From: Gibbula magus
Taxonomy: Eukaryota > Mollusca > Gastropoda > Trochida > Trochidae
Assembly: GCA_936450465.1 (NCBI GenBank)
Contig: OW388297.1
Span: 27,670,387 to 27,734,386, forward strand
DNA: 64,000 nucleotides
Direction of reading: 5' to 3'
Each line of letters starts with the position of its first letter. The stretch's first letter is position 1. Positions 25,516-37,525 of this stretch are shown piece by piece. The translations under genes were made by a program, and so were the position numbers. A model generated the notes under the pieces. It saw nothing but the letters and a program-made list of their open reading frames with translations. It made no database searches and had not been told where the DNA came from.

Positions 25516-26169
25516 AAAAGTCGCCTCTTCAAGCAACCATAGCACTTGGTTTACTAGTAATTGAGGTTATAAATATAAATAGAACACTATATAACATACA
25601 CATTACTAAAAAAAACGCTAGAACAAGCTAGAACATCTCCTTGTATTCGCCCTAGTAATTTACGATACTTTGTATATTTCCCTCTACTTCAGCTATACTT
25701 TGCACCATGTTTCCCCGATGCTTAAAACTGCAATCAGAACATGGTATACATGCTGTATGAGAAGCCACACAGTTGAACATCAAAGTGTCATAAACTGTAA
25801 TCACGATAAAACGATAACGCTTAACATAGATTCATACACAGTGGTTAATGTGTAGATATCTATGTCATTCATTTGCGTACTTGCAATCAAATAAAAAAAA
25901 GAGAAAAAATCCCGCACCCTTGAATAAATAATCATGTCGACTGTATGGTCTGTAGCAGCAACCGTGTTTGTCAATCAAGATTTAAAGAAGCTCCATAGTG
26001 GGAGATAACGGCGGATAACACCTGGCAGATAACCCAGCTAAGGTGTTGGTGATAACAGGACAACAAGCTCTTATTGTTTGTAAAGTTACCCTCCAGAAAA
26101 TGTTATCTTGTAAATATATCTCTATCTGATAAACACAGACTTTTCTTCGTCCTTTGGTACGTGTTTATG
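25516..26169. other. AT-rich spacer, no gene recognised
   Basis: Only a 61-codon open frame (25670-25855) without recognisable features. GATAAC recurs in GGAGATAACGGCGGATAACACCTGG and on to 26060, perhaps a tiny repeat. Confidence 0.4.
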
Positions 26170-26670
26170 TAACGTCCACTGTCTCATTTAAACATCTATT
26201 GTCGCAATGTAACATCTAATGCCTCAATTAAACATCCACTGTCTCAATTAAACATCCACTGCCTCAGTGAAACATCTACTGTCTCAATTAAACATCCACT
26301 GCCTCAATTAAACATCAACCGCCTCAATTAAACATCCATAATACCTCAATTAAACATCCATGGTTTCACTGAAACATCCACTGCCTTAATGAAACATCCA
26401 CTGTCTCAATGAAACATCCAGTGTTCCAATGAGACATTCACTGTTTTAATGAAACATCAATTGTCTCAATACAAACGCTGTCTAAATGAAAAGTCAACTG
26501 TATCAATGAACCATCTACTGTCTCAATAAAACATTCATTGTCCCAATAGAAGGCCAGTCTTAATTAAAGATTCAAATTCTCAATACATGTACTATCTCAG
26601 AAACATCCACTGTATATGTGTAACTGGGATGTTTACTGCCTCAATACATGCACTGTCTCTATTAAACATT
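26170..26670. repeat. 21-bp tandem array, AAACATCCACTGTCTCAATT type
   Basis: About 22 copies of a 21-bp unit AAACATCCACTGCCTCAATT(A). Divergence increases towards 26450-26660, where units lose register. No coding signal. Confidence 0.88.
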
Positions 26671-26679
26671 CGAGAACCA

Positions 26680-26965
26680 ATAGTTTCGTAGATCAGGTAG
26701 GTCCGTAGACGTTGCTTTCGTAGACAGATGAAACAATATATATGACACATTATGAACTATGCAATGTGCCTGAAAGGCAAGATGGGCTTATGGCATGGAC
26801 CGTCGTTCGTCGTCCGCCGGTCGTCGTTCGTAATCTTTTCACATTTCGACTTCTGAAGAACCGCTGCACCAGCTGACGGGACATTTTGTGGGGAGGTAGC
26901 TAGCACCTAGGGGATCAAAGTTTGTTATTTTTTCCGTCAAATATGGGCGTAACAGGTATTTCACT
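26680..26965 (+). mobile_element. Dispersed repeat fragment (GCAAGATGGGCTTA family)
   Basis: The segment GGCAAGATGGGCTTATGGCA, GGACCGTCGTTCGTCGTCCG and, further on, GGAGGTAGCTAG with ATCAAAGTTTGTTATTTTTTCCG is matched by a shorter copy at 55240-55400. That copy reads GCAAGATGGGCTTACAGCAC, CCGTCGTCCGG, GGGAGGTATC and ATCAAAGTTTTTTCTC. Just before it, 26680-26725 has three TTCGTAGA/CCGTAGAC motifs like those at 54040-54135. The class of element is unknown. Confidence 0.6.
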
Positions 26966-28004
26966 AAAACATTCAAGTTCTGCTAAAATGAAATGTCCGC
27001 TTTTGAAACCAGTTTTAAACTAATCGTTGCTTACGGACGTATTTGATGAATTGAAATGTATTACTTTTCTTTCATTAAAGTAATTACGAACTTTTCGTTA
27101 AGAAATATAAAAGGCCATTGCCTTCAGTTCATTTCAATGGAATGATTCTTTGTGACTCGTGTATGGACAACAAATACCGAAACGCACCTTGTAAAAGAGA
27201 TTTTATGCACGCTTTTAACAGTCACCAAAAACGAATATGATTGAATTTGTCTATGTTAACCCAACACTTCACTTATCAGGCACACTTGATCACAAAGAAT
27301 TGTAGATGTGAAGATCATATTCATTTCTTAAAAAATATGAATGATGTTACATAATCATGTGCAGCAGTAGAGCAAAACACACATGAATTCTTACTCCAGT
27401 CTACCCCAAGCTGCCATCTCAGGCGTGAGAAGTGCGTCCCTATAAATTTATCACCAGGTACCCAGTTAGGCGAGACGAACAGAAGCACGATTTGAATAAA
27501 GTTTCACGAGGTCTCTCAACTCAAATATCACTGGCAGGTAACGACTCTTTCAAACTTCAAAGTATCCAGCTATGAAACGGATCACCTATCCAGCGGGAAA
27601 CCTCGCCCTTTGTTGCTGAACTGATAGCTGTCAACTAAGATTTGAAGAGAACCAAGCGCCACCCCGATTATAACGTGTGTGTCTGGAGATTGTATTGTTT
27701 TAATTTCTATTTTCATGAATCAGAACACGTAGCTTCCTTAGACACTTCCCCGGTAGACCAGCTTGATGTAACCGGTGCAAGATTATGTTTACAGTACAGT
27801 TATACAACACAGGCTGTTAGTATTAGTTTAATAAGTCATGTCTGTCAATGTACTTTCGGATAATGGCTAATTATCAGTTATAACCTGTTAATGTGTGCTT
27901 GTAGATCCAATATGTAGTTTCATCAGCCTAAACATTAAGATGTTCATGCATTTAACACCAAACGTGGTCATTATTTATCAATCTATTGTATCGCACGATC
28001 AGCA
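26966..28004. other. AT-rich spacer, no gene recognised
   Basis: Short open frames only (73 codons at 27642-27863). Nothing resembling a known domain or RNA gene was seen. Confidence 0.4.
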
Positions 28005-28918
28005 TCAATGTGGCAAGCTAATGTTCAATATATTGCATCTTATAATCAACACCAATCTGACAAACAAATGTTCAATATATTGCATCTTATAATCAGCATC
28101 AATCTGACAAACAAATGTTCAATATATTGCATCTTATAATCAGCATCAATCTGACAAACAAATGTTCAATATATTGCATCTTATAATCAACATCAATCTG
28201 ACAAACACATGTTCAATATATTGCATCTTATAATCAGCATCAATCTGACAAACAAATGTTCAATATTGCATCTTAAAATCAGCATCAATCTGACAAACAA
28301 ATGTTCAATATATTGCATATTATAATCAGCACCAATCTGACAAACAAATGTTCAATATATTGCATCTTATAATCAACACCAATGTGACCAACAAATGTTC
28401 AATATATTGCATCTTATACTCAACATCAATCTGACAAACACATGTTCAATATATTGCATCTTATAATCAACATCAATCTGACAAACAAATGTTCAATATA
28501 TTGCATCTTATAATCAACATCAATCTGACAAACAAATGTTCAATATATTGCATCTTATAATCAACACCAATCTGACAAACAAATGTTCAATATATTGCAT
28601 CTTATAATCAGCATCAATCTGACAAACAAATGTTCAATATATTGCATCTTATAATCAGCATCAATCTGACAAACAAATGTTCAATATATTGCATCTTATA
28701 ATCAACATCAATCTGACAAACAAATGTTCAATAGATTGCATCTTAAAATCAACATCAATCTGACAAACAAATGATCAATATATTGCATCTTATAATCAAC
28801 ATCAATCTGACAAACAAATGTTCAATATATTGCATCTTATAATCAACATCAATCTGACAAACAAATGTTCAATATATTGCATCTTATAATCAACATCAAT
28901 CTGACAAACAAATGTTCA
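28005..28918. repeat. 47-bp tandem array
   Basis: About 19 copies of CAATCTGACAAACAAATGTT / CAATATATTGCATCTTATAA / TCAACAT. The main variants are AACAT, AGCAT and AACACC at the unit join. A single copy lacking ATAT occurs near 28260. Each unit contains the short palindrome AATATATT. The array ends cleanly at TTCAAGCCAATC. No coding signal. Confidence 0.96.
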
Positions 28919-29864
28919 AGCCAATCATCAATCTATTTTATCTCTTAATCAAAATCAATAACCTATCCTGTAATTAACATTAATTCTGGATTAACATACA
29001 ATAAACATTCTTATAAAGCTTACAATAAAACCATTTGCTCTGTTGCTAATAGGATTTGCATGACTTTTTATCTTGGGATGATGATGTAAAAGAACACATT
29101 CTGAAGTTATACAATCATTAACAATGGTAAACTAAATGCCAGAAGTGTAATAAATAAAATAGCAAAGCATCTGCCTCAACTTATGACTGTCCTATCCCTA
29201 AAACATACATTAATTTCCTCACCACTGTACCACTACCTTCCAAATGTCCCCTCACCAGCTGCAACCCATTGGTTGAAACTAACTGGGTGGCTGTTATACA
29301 GTGTATACAACCAATGAGTCCTCAGCTATATTACTCCTCCAATGCACATGTACACCCTATTCCAAAAATCATGGACCGAGTCCCAGATACCTGCACGCAA
29401 TATACATCGAATTCACCAATCAATAGTGAATACACAATGTTTGGCTGTTACTGTTACGACTATATTTTCCTTATTAATGGTGCTTCAGACACGACATTGA
29501 AAGCTTTTTTCAATGTAATTATGATTATATCGCACCCCCACCCTTTATCAATTTTTTCAGGCATTAAAAAGGTGTGAGTTTTGTCTGTTTTGTGAATAGA
29601 GTCATATATTTTAAAAATCTTAGTCTTTATCCACCAAAAATATATTCTAAAAGTTTGAGAGTTTTGAGTGTGGACACCCGTGGATATTTTAGAAATCAAG
29701 GCCAAATTCACAATAATTTAAATCAATATGTAATAAAGATGCTGAAATTGAGCTTCATATTAGGTCATCCGGTTTCTGAGAAGGAGTTGTAATGGGGATA
29801 ATGTCATTATTGTCATTCTGTAACTCATTATCAATATGTAAGGGCCCGCACACACACTCACACA
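28919..29864. other. AT-rich spacer, no gene recognised
   Basis: A 102-codon + frame (29269-29577) and an 83-codon minus frame (29460-29711) overlap each other. Neither has a recognisable motif. Confidence 0.4.
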
Positions 29865-30810
29865 GAAGAGCGATCTCGGACAGTCCTAGCTGGTTGAAGC
29901 TCCAGAGACGGCACTAGTGCCATCAACCTGCTGGATTTGGCTTCCTTCAGCAACTCTGATTGGGATTTCAGAAGCTGTGGTATCAGTCTGCTAGCTTGGG
30001 TTGCATTCCACTGTATGTGTCATCAACTCTGAATGATACTTCAGAGGCTGTGTCAATGCTAACAGTGAGCTAGATTTGGTTTCCTTAAGCTTTGTCTGAT
30101 CTCAACTCTGAATGAGACTCCAGACACGTTGCCATTAATATCAGCTTACTATCGCGGGTGTCCTTCCAATTTGTGTATCCTCCGCTCTTAATGAGACTCC
30201 AGAGATTGTGTCAGTGCTATCTGCTTGCTATCTTGGGTTTCCTTCCACTGTGTATCCTCCGCTTTTAATGAGACTCCAGAGATTGTGTCAGTGCTATCTG
30301 CTTGCTATCTTGGGTTTCCTTCCTCTTTGTGTATCCTCCGCTTTTAATGAGACTCCAGAGATTGTGTCAGTGCTATCTGCTTGCTATCTTGGGTTTCCTT
30401 CCTCTTTGTGTATCCTCCGCTCTTATTGAGACTCCAGAGATTGTGTCAGTGCTATCTGCTCACTATCGCGGGTTTCCTTCCTCTTTGTGTATCCTCCGCT
30501 TTTAATGAGACTCCAGAGATTTTGTCAGTGCTATCTGCTTGCTATCTTGGGTTTCCTCTTTGTGTATCCTCCGCTCTTAATGAGACTACAGATATTGTGT
30601 CAGTGTTATCTGCTTCTTAACGTGGGTTTCCTTCCTCTTTGTGTATCCTCCGCTCTTAATGTAATTCCAGAGATTTTGTCAGTGCTATCTGCTTCCTAAC
30701 GTGGGTTTCCTTCCACTGTGTGTCCTACATGCTTAATGTAACTTTCGAGAATGACAGTGTCCTCAGCCTTCTCTGTTGGGTTTACTTCCATTTTGAGTTG
30801 CCTCAACCTT
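29865..30810. repeat. 79-bp tandem array with decayed flanks
   Basis: The core (30170-30720) has about seven copies of a 79-bp unit containing TGAGACTCCAGAGATTGTGT, CAGTGCTATCTGCTTGCTAT and TTTGTGTATCCTCCGC. One copy is shortened (CCTCTTTG, near 30550). Upstream to 29865 and downstream to 30810 the same phrases recur in much more diverged form. Overlapping + frames of 67-79 codons here are register shifts of one repeat and not genes. Confidence 0.92.
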
Positions 30811-32555
30811 TGGTTTATTATTGGAGACGACGACTTGATATTACACGGCAGTGACACTACTTGTCAAGATGAATACTAGTTCAATATACATCTCAAGGGT
30901 GATGGCGACTCTCATACGCAGACATGATGCAGATCAGCAAGAGTTATGAGTCATTCTCTGTTGAAAATGATTGTGTATATAATTCACTCTTGTTGATAGA
31001 CTCTTTTGTCTTGTTCTAATGATCTGTTTGATGACCCACGTACAGAGGACTTGGTGGACCACCACGTTACTATCGATCTGTCGACGAGAACTAAGTAGGT
31101 ATGTTTATTGTTTAAATGTCATTTGTGGACATTGCACTTGTTAGCAAAGAACTTCAAAACAAGCTGTTCAGTCTTCTCGCCTTATTTTAAACTGTTTACA
31201 CAATTCCACAATTCCACAATTGTCATGATATCGTCTCTCCCAATTCCTCATCATCGTCGTAATGCCGTCTCTTACAATCCATCAGCCTAGACTTTATGCT
31301 ATGCCTAGATTCACTAAATGAAATGATAAAATAAACTCATTTACATTAAATAGCTTTTTATAAAGGTGTTATGACGTTTTAGTTAACCCAACATTTGCAT
31401 ATTTGAGGTTCTCGTTAAACCGTCTCCCTCTTTCGTTAAACTGTCCCCCTCTTTCGTTAATCTAGTCGGTAACATCTACACTCCAAGGAAAACTTTAACA
31501 AATTAACCTTTTCTTATTCTACATGTTGAAAACACTTTTATATGGATATCAATATTAACGAGATATCACAGACACATTTTTATTTGCTGTAGATTGCTGG
31601 CGAACGATTTTTACTTTTGTGTGGATTCATTAACTACACTAATCGAGCTCTAAACGGCACGATACACGAGATTGGTCATGGTGTTCTGCTTATTCCAAGG
31701 TGCTGGTCAGGTTCATTATAGCTTTTCCATTCAGTTTTACATATTTCCAATATGGTTTTTCTTTTTGATCTTCGGTAATAACGATTTCAGTTCTATCATT
31801 TTTAAGACAGTGAATGTATTCAATTTCAAAATTCAAATCCATGTTCCAAAGAAAAAATAATTCGTTGAATCGGAGAGACGGAGAGCACCATATATACAGA
31901 AGCTACAGTCATGCCTCTCTCTCAAACGCAAATCCTGCAATATGCCCTACACTGGACTCGATACATCTGTCAGTGCGTCCCGTGGGGTAGCGTGTGGCGT
32001 TGAGGGGGTCGGGAGGTTTTTGTGGGGGTGCATTGTCCTGGCAGCACGCCGATGGTCCTAGATACAGTGATATGTCGTCACATTATGATCCATTGTGACC
32101 AGCTACTCGCCCGGTGTTCAATACTTCCTAGCTTCAATTCATTGATTTTCAATATCCTGTCAGTATATTCATACTTCGATACATCAATTAGTATTATCTG
32201 TTCACCCATATCATCTTAATAATGTCAAACAGTGGCTTCACTGAAGTTAGCTTTGATAATTGTTGTCTTTTCTTAAACATTTATGATACACTATACACAC
32301 ACTCTTATTATGATTGTATCAACTATTCTTCCACAACGTTTAAAGAAGTTCCAATAATTGCTCCACTGAATTAAGGTTGCCCATGTTACAATAAGAAGTA
32401 TAATATCATGACTATAGTGCTGAAAGGTCAGTGACAACGCATGGAATATGGATTATGCAAAATTTGTATTCTCTACTGTCTCGCAATCACTGTCAAAAGC
32501 ATGAAGGTTTTTTTTCATTCCAATCTTAAAGAAGTTTTTGCTGTATGTAACATAT
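30811..32555. other. AT-rich spacer, no gene recognised
   Basis: Contains two small direct repeats: ACAATTCCACA three times at 31199-31220 and CCCTCTTTCGTTAA twice at 31425-31460. Open frames of 60-65 codons (31108-31290, 31672-31860, 32022-32219) are unsupported. Confidence 0.4.
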
Positions 32556-35500
32556 TGAAGAAGACAAGTCTGTCCATTGTATACAACAGTTTGCAGAGGA
32601 CAGCAATCTTGTCATTTGATGCAATAGTTTGTAGAAGACAGCAGCATGAGCAGTATGCCATCGCTTGTAACAGATTGGAGAAGACAGCAGCATGAGCAGT
32701 ATGCCATCTCTTGTAACAGATTGGAGAAGACAGCAGAATGTCAGTACATTCAATAGTTTGTAGAAGACAGCAGCATGAGCAGTATGCCATCTCTTGTAAC
32801 AGATTGGAGAAGACAGCAGAATGTCAGTACATTCAATAGTTTGTAGAAAACAGCAGCATGAGCAGTATGCCATCTCTTGTAACAGATTGGTGAAGACAGC
32901 AGAATGTCAGTACATTCAATAGTTTGTAGAAGACAGCAGCATGAGCAGTATGCCATCTCTTGTAACAGATTGGAGAAGACAGCAGAATGTCAGTACATTC
33001 AATAGTTTGTAGAAGACAGCAGCATGAGCAGTATGCCATCTCTTGTAACAGATTGGAGAAGACAGCAGAATGTCAGTACATTCAATAGTTTGTAGAAAAC
33101 AGCAGCATGAGCAGTATGCCATCGCTTGTAACAGATTGGAGAAGACAGCAGAATGTCAGTACATTCAATAGTTTGTAGAAAACAGCAGCATGAGCAGTAT
33201 GCCATCGCTTGTAACAGATTGGAGAAGACAGCAGAATGTCAGTACATTCAATAGTTTGTAGAAAACAGCAGCATGAGCAGTATGCCATCTCTTGTAACAG
33301 ATTGGAGAAGACAGCAGAATGTCAGTACATTCAATAGTTTGTAGAAAACAGCAGCATGAGCAGTATGCCATCTCTTGTAACAGATTGGAGAAGACAGCAG
33401 AATGTCAGTACATTCAATAGTTTGTAGAAGACAGCAGCATGAGCAGTATGCCATCTCTTGTAACAGATTGGAGAAGACAGCAGAATGTCAGTACATTCAA
33501 TAGTTTGTAGAAGACAGCAGCATGAGCAGTATGCCATCTCTTGTAACAGATTGGAGAAGACAGCAGAATGTCAGTACATTCAATAGTTTGTAGAAGACAG
33601 CAGCATGAGCAGTATGCCATTTCTTGTAACAGATTGGAGAAGACAGCAGAATGTCAGTACATTCAATAGTTTGTAGAAGACAGCAGCATGAGCAGTATGC
33701 CATCGCTTGTAACAGATTGGAGAAGACAGCAGAATGTCAGTACATTCAATAGTTTGTAGAAGACAGCAGCATGAGCAGTATGCCATCTCTTGTAACAGAT
33801 TGGAGAAGACAGCAGAATGTCAGTACATTCAATAGTTTGTAGAAAACAGCAGCATGAGCAGTATGCCATCGCTTGTAACAGATTGGAGAAGACAGCAGAA
33901 TGTCAGTACGTTCAATAGTTTGTAGAAGACAGCAGCATGAGCAGTATGCCATCTCTTGTAACAGATTGGAGAAGACAGCAGAATGTCAGTACATTCAATA
34001 GTTTGTAGAAGACAGCAGCATGAGCAGTATGCCATCTCTTGTAACAGATTGGAGAAGACAGCAGAATGTCAGTACATTCAATAGTTTGTAGAAGACAGCA
34101 GCATGAGCAGTATGCCATCGCTTGTAACAGATTGGAGAAGACAGCAGAATGTCAGTACACTCAATAGTTTGTAGAAGACAGCAGCATGAGCAGTATGCCA
34201 TCTCTTGTAACAGATTGGAGAAGACAGCAGAATGTCAGTACATTCAATAGTTTGTAGAAGACAGCAGCATGAGCAGTATGCCATCTCTTGTAACAGATTG
34301 GAGAAGACAGCAGAATGTCAGTACATTCAATAGTTTGTAGAAGACAGCAGCATGAGCAGTATGCCATCGCTTGTAACAGATTGGAGAAGACAGCAGAATG
34401 TCAGTACACTCAATAGTTTGTAGAAGACAGCAGCATGAGCAGTATGCCATCTCTTGTAACAGATTGGAGAAGACAGCAGAATGTCAGTACATTCAATAGT
34501 TTGTAGAAGACAGCAGCATGAGCAGTATGCCATCTCTTGTAACAGATTGGAGAAGACAGCAGAATGTCAGTACATTCAATAGTTTGTAGAAGACAGCAGC
34601 ATGAGCAGTATGCCATCGCTTGTAACAGATTGGAGAAGACAGCAGAATGTCAGTACATTCAATAGTTTGTAGAAAACAGCAGCATGAGCAGTATGCCATC
34701 TCTTGTAACAGATTGGAGAAGACAGCAGAATGTCAGTACATTCAATAGTTTGTAGAAGACAGCTGCATGAGCAGTATGCCATCGCTTGTAACAGATTGGA
34801 GAAGACAGCAGAATGTCAGTACATTCAATAGTTTGTAGAAGACAGCAGCATGAGCAGTATGCCATCTCTTGTAACAGATTGGAGAAGACAGCAGAATGTC
34901 AGTACATTCAATAGTTTGTAGAAGACAGCAGCTTGAGCAGTATGCCATCTCTTGTAACAGATTGGAGAAGACAGCAGAATGTCAGTACATTCAATAGTTT
35001 GTAGAAGACAGCAGCATGAGCAGTATGCCATCGCTTGTAACAGATTGGAGAAGACAGCAGAATGTCAGTACATTCAATAGTTTGTAGAAGACAGCAGCAT
35101 GAGCAGTATGCCATCTCTTGTAACAGATTGGAGAAGACAGCAGAATGTCAGTACATTCAATAGTTTGTAGAAAACAGCAGCATGAGCAGTATGCCATCTC
35201 TTGTAACAGATTGGAGAAGACAGCAGAATGTCAGTACATTCAATAGTTTGTAGAAGACAGCAGCATGAGCAGTATGCCATCTCTTGTAACAGATTGGAGA
35301 AGACAGCAGAATGTCAGTACACTCAATAGTTTGTAGAAGACAGCAGCATGAGCAGTATGCCATCTCTTGTAACAGATTGGAGAAGACAGCGGAATGTCAG
35401 TACATTCAATAGTTTGTAGAAGACAGCAGCATGAGCAGTATGCCATCTCTTGTAACAGATTGGAGAAGACAGCAGAATGTCAGTACATTCAATAGTTTGT

Positions 35501-36315
35501 AGAAGACAGCAGCATGAGCAGTATGCCATCTCTTGTAACAGATTGGAGAAGACAGCAGAATGTCAGTACATTCAATAGTTTGTAGAAGACAGCAGCATGA
35601 GCAGTATGCCATCTCTTGTAACAGATTGGAGAAGACAGCAGAATGTCAGTACATTCAATAGTTTGTAGAAGACAGCAGCATGAGCAGTATGCCATCTCTT
35701 GTAACAGATTGGAGAAGACAGCAGAATGTCAGTACACTCAATAGTTTGTAGAAGACAGCAGCATGAGCAGTATGCCATCTCTTGTAACAGATTGGAGAAG
35801 ACAGCAGAATGTCAGTACATTCAATAGTTTGTAGAAGACAGCAGCATGAGCAGTATGCCATCTCTTGTAACAGATTGGTGAAGACAGCAGCATGAGCAGT
35901 ATGCCATCTCTTGTAACAGATTGGAGAAGACAGCAGAATGTCAGTACATTCAATAGTTTGTAGAAGACAGCAGCATGAGCAGTATGCCATCTCTTGTAAC
36001 AGATTGGAGAAGACAGCAGAATGTCAGTACATTCAATAGTTTGTAGAAAACAGCAGCATGAGCAGTATGCCATCTCTTGTAACAGATTGGAGAAGACAGC
36101 AGAATGTCAGTACACTCAATAGTTTGTAGAAGACAGCAGCATGAGCAGTATGCCATCTCTTGTAACAGATTGGAGAAGACAGCAGCATGAGCAGTATGCC
36201 ATCGCTTGTAACAGATTGGAGAAGACAGCAGCATGAGCAGTATGCCATCTCTTGTAACAGATTGGAGAAGACAGCAGAATGTCAGTACATTCAATAGTTT
36301 GTAGAAGACAGCAGC
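32556..36315. repeat. 83-bp two-module tandem array
   Basis: About 44 copies of an 83-bp unit. Each unit joins a 46-bp module A (CAGCATGAGCAGTATGCCAT ... GGAGAAGACAG) and a 37-bp module B (CAGAATGTCAGTACATTCAA ... GTAGAAGACAG). Both modules end in GAAGACAG. A-A junctions without B occur near 32645-32700, 35870-35900 and twice at 36140-36240. A three-unit (249-bp) block marked by CATCGCTTG plus TACACTCAAT repeats at about 34115 and 34364. The 68-codon minus-strand frames seen every 83 bp are register-shifted translations of the unit. The left flank holds decayed B-like copies. Confidence 0.96.
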
Positions 36316-37525
36316 CTGTCGCCGGCTAGAAGCAGGGAATGAACGCTGACATAGACACTGACTGGGTAAGGTGGCGAGATTTAAACTTTAGGGTTGTCCC
36401 TACAGAACATCAGACTTGCACGAGATATATTAGAATTTATTTAAGAGTATTACAATGCTTCATTGTGTGAAATTTAATGAGGAAATTTCCAAGGGGCACC
36501 GTGTCACAACTTTCTGTAGGGTATAATGTTACGCCAAGACAAGATAGTTCCTCGCTATACAAAACACAGTGCCGGATTGTATGTCAGAAAAAGGACCATC
36601 TCAAAGCTTGTGGTTATTTTCTTCCTTACTTGAAAATATATTATTCTCAACTTTAAGGAGACTCCAGTCATAGGTGCTTAATGTCTAATATTGACATTAA
36701 GTCACCTTTCCTAGTGTGTCAAAGGATTTTTTCTCTTATTTCCACGTGAAAATATGTATTCCGTTTCACTCCAAGCTCTGTGCTGAGACGGCCCCCGGGG
36801 TATTGTCGCAGTTCTCACGTTCTGTTGCCCACGAAATTACCTGGAAAAAAATCGACACCGTTTATTTATTGTTATTATATGTGGCCCCGACCCGTGTGCT
36901 CGGAAACACTAGTGTACAATCCATTCATAAAAATTGGCATTGCGGTCACGTGCTGAAACCGACAGGATTGCTTAGAGGTGCACTGACCCTATCGCCTCCT
37001 CACAGCGCAAAGAATATACACACGCTGTAGGGAGTTTGCATTCAGCGCGTTAATCTGAAGGGACTACAACTGCAATAGTGTGTCGGGGCATTCCCACGAC
37101 ATACATTATTTTATATCTTCATTAAGTTTTGGATTTCCTCCTCATTTACTTGAAATATATACTACTGATATATAAATTCAACCGTTTCCTGTAAAAATAA
37201 ACTTATAAAGATGTCAAGGTAAAGTGCTATACCTTGATCTATGGTACACTTTTTTAATAGAAGAGAAAACATTTGAGTGTATATAAAATGATATGATCAC
37301 AATACGATCTGGCTATCTGTTTAAGAATTGAGAATTCAACCTTGTGAGATGAAATTCAACGCCCGTCTGAAGAAAAACATGATTACACCAATGAATGATC
37401 TAGCAGAACAGTTACATGTACAAGGCTATTGAGACACGGCCCAAACAAAACTCCGGACATGACCTCACAGGAGCGACCAATTCCTTCCGGTACTGCTTCA
37501 TCCGGTCACCTGCATGACCATTGTT
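36316..37525. other. Spacer, no gene recognised
   Basis: A 104-codon + frame (36716-37030) has no known domain and starts from a non-ATG codon. The stretch is AT-rich apart from 36780-36830. The right end carries the ATG (about 37459) that would open the long repeat frame described next. Confidence 0.4.

Noticed and set aside
30208..30699. Leucine/cysteine-rich small proteins with predicted membrane segments
   Set aside because: These are register-shifted translations of the 79-bp repeat.
32515..36294. Many 68-114 codon minus-strand frames with MAYCSCCC...
   Set aside because: They repeat every 83 bp and overlap one another; all are translations of the same satellite unit.
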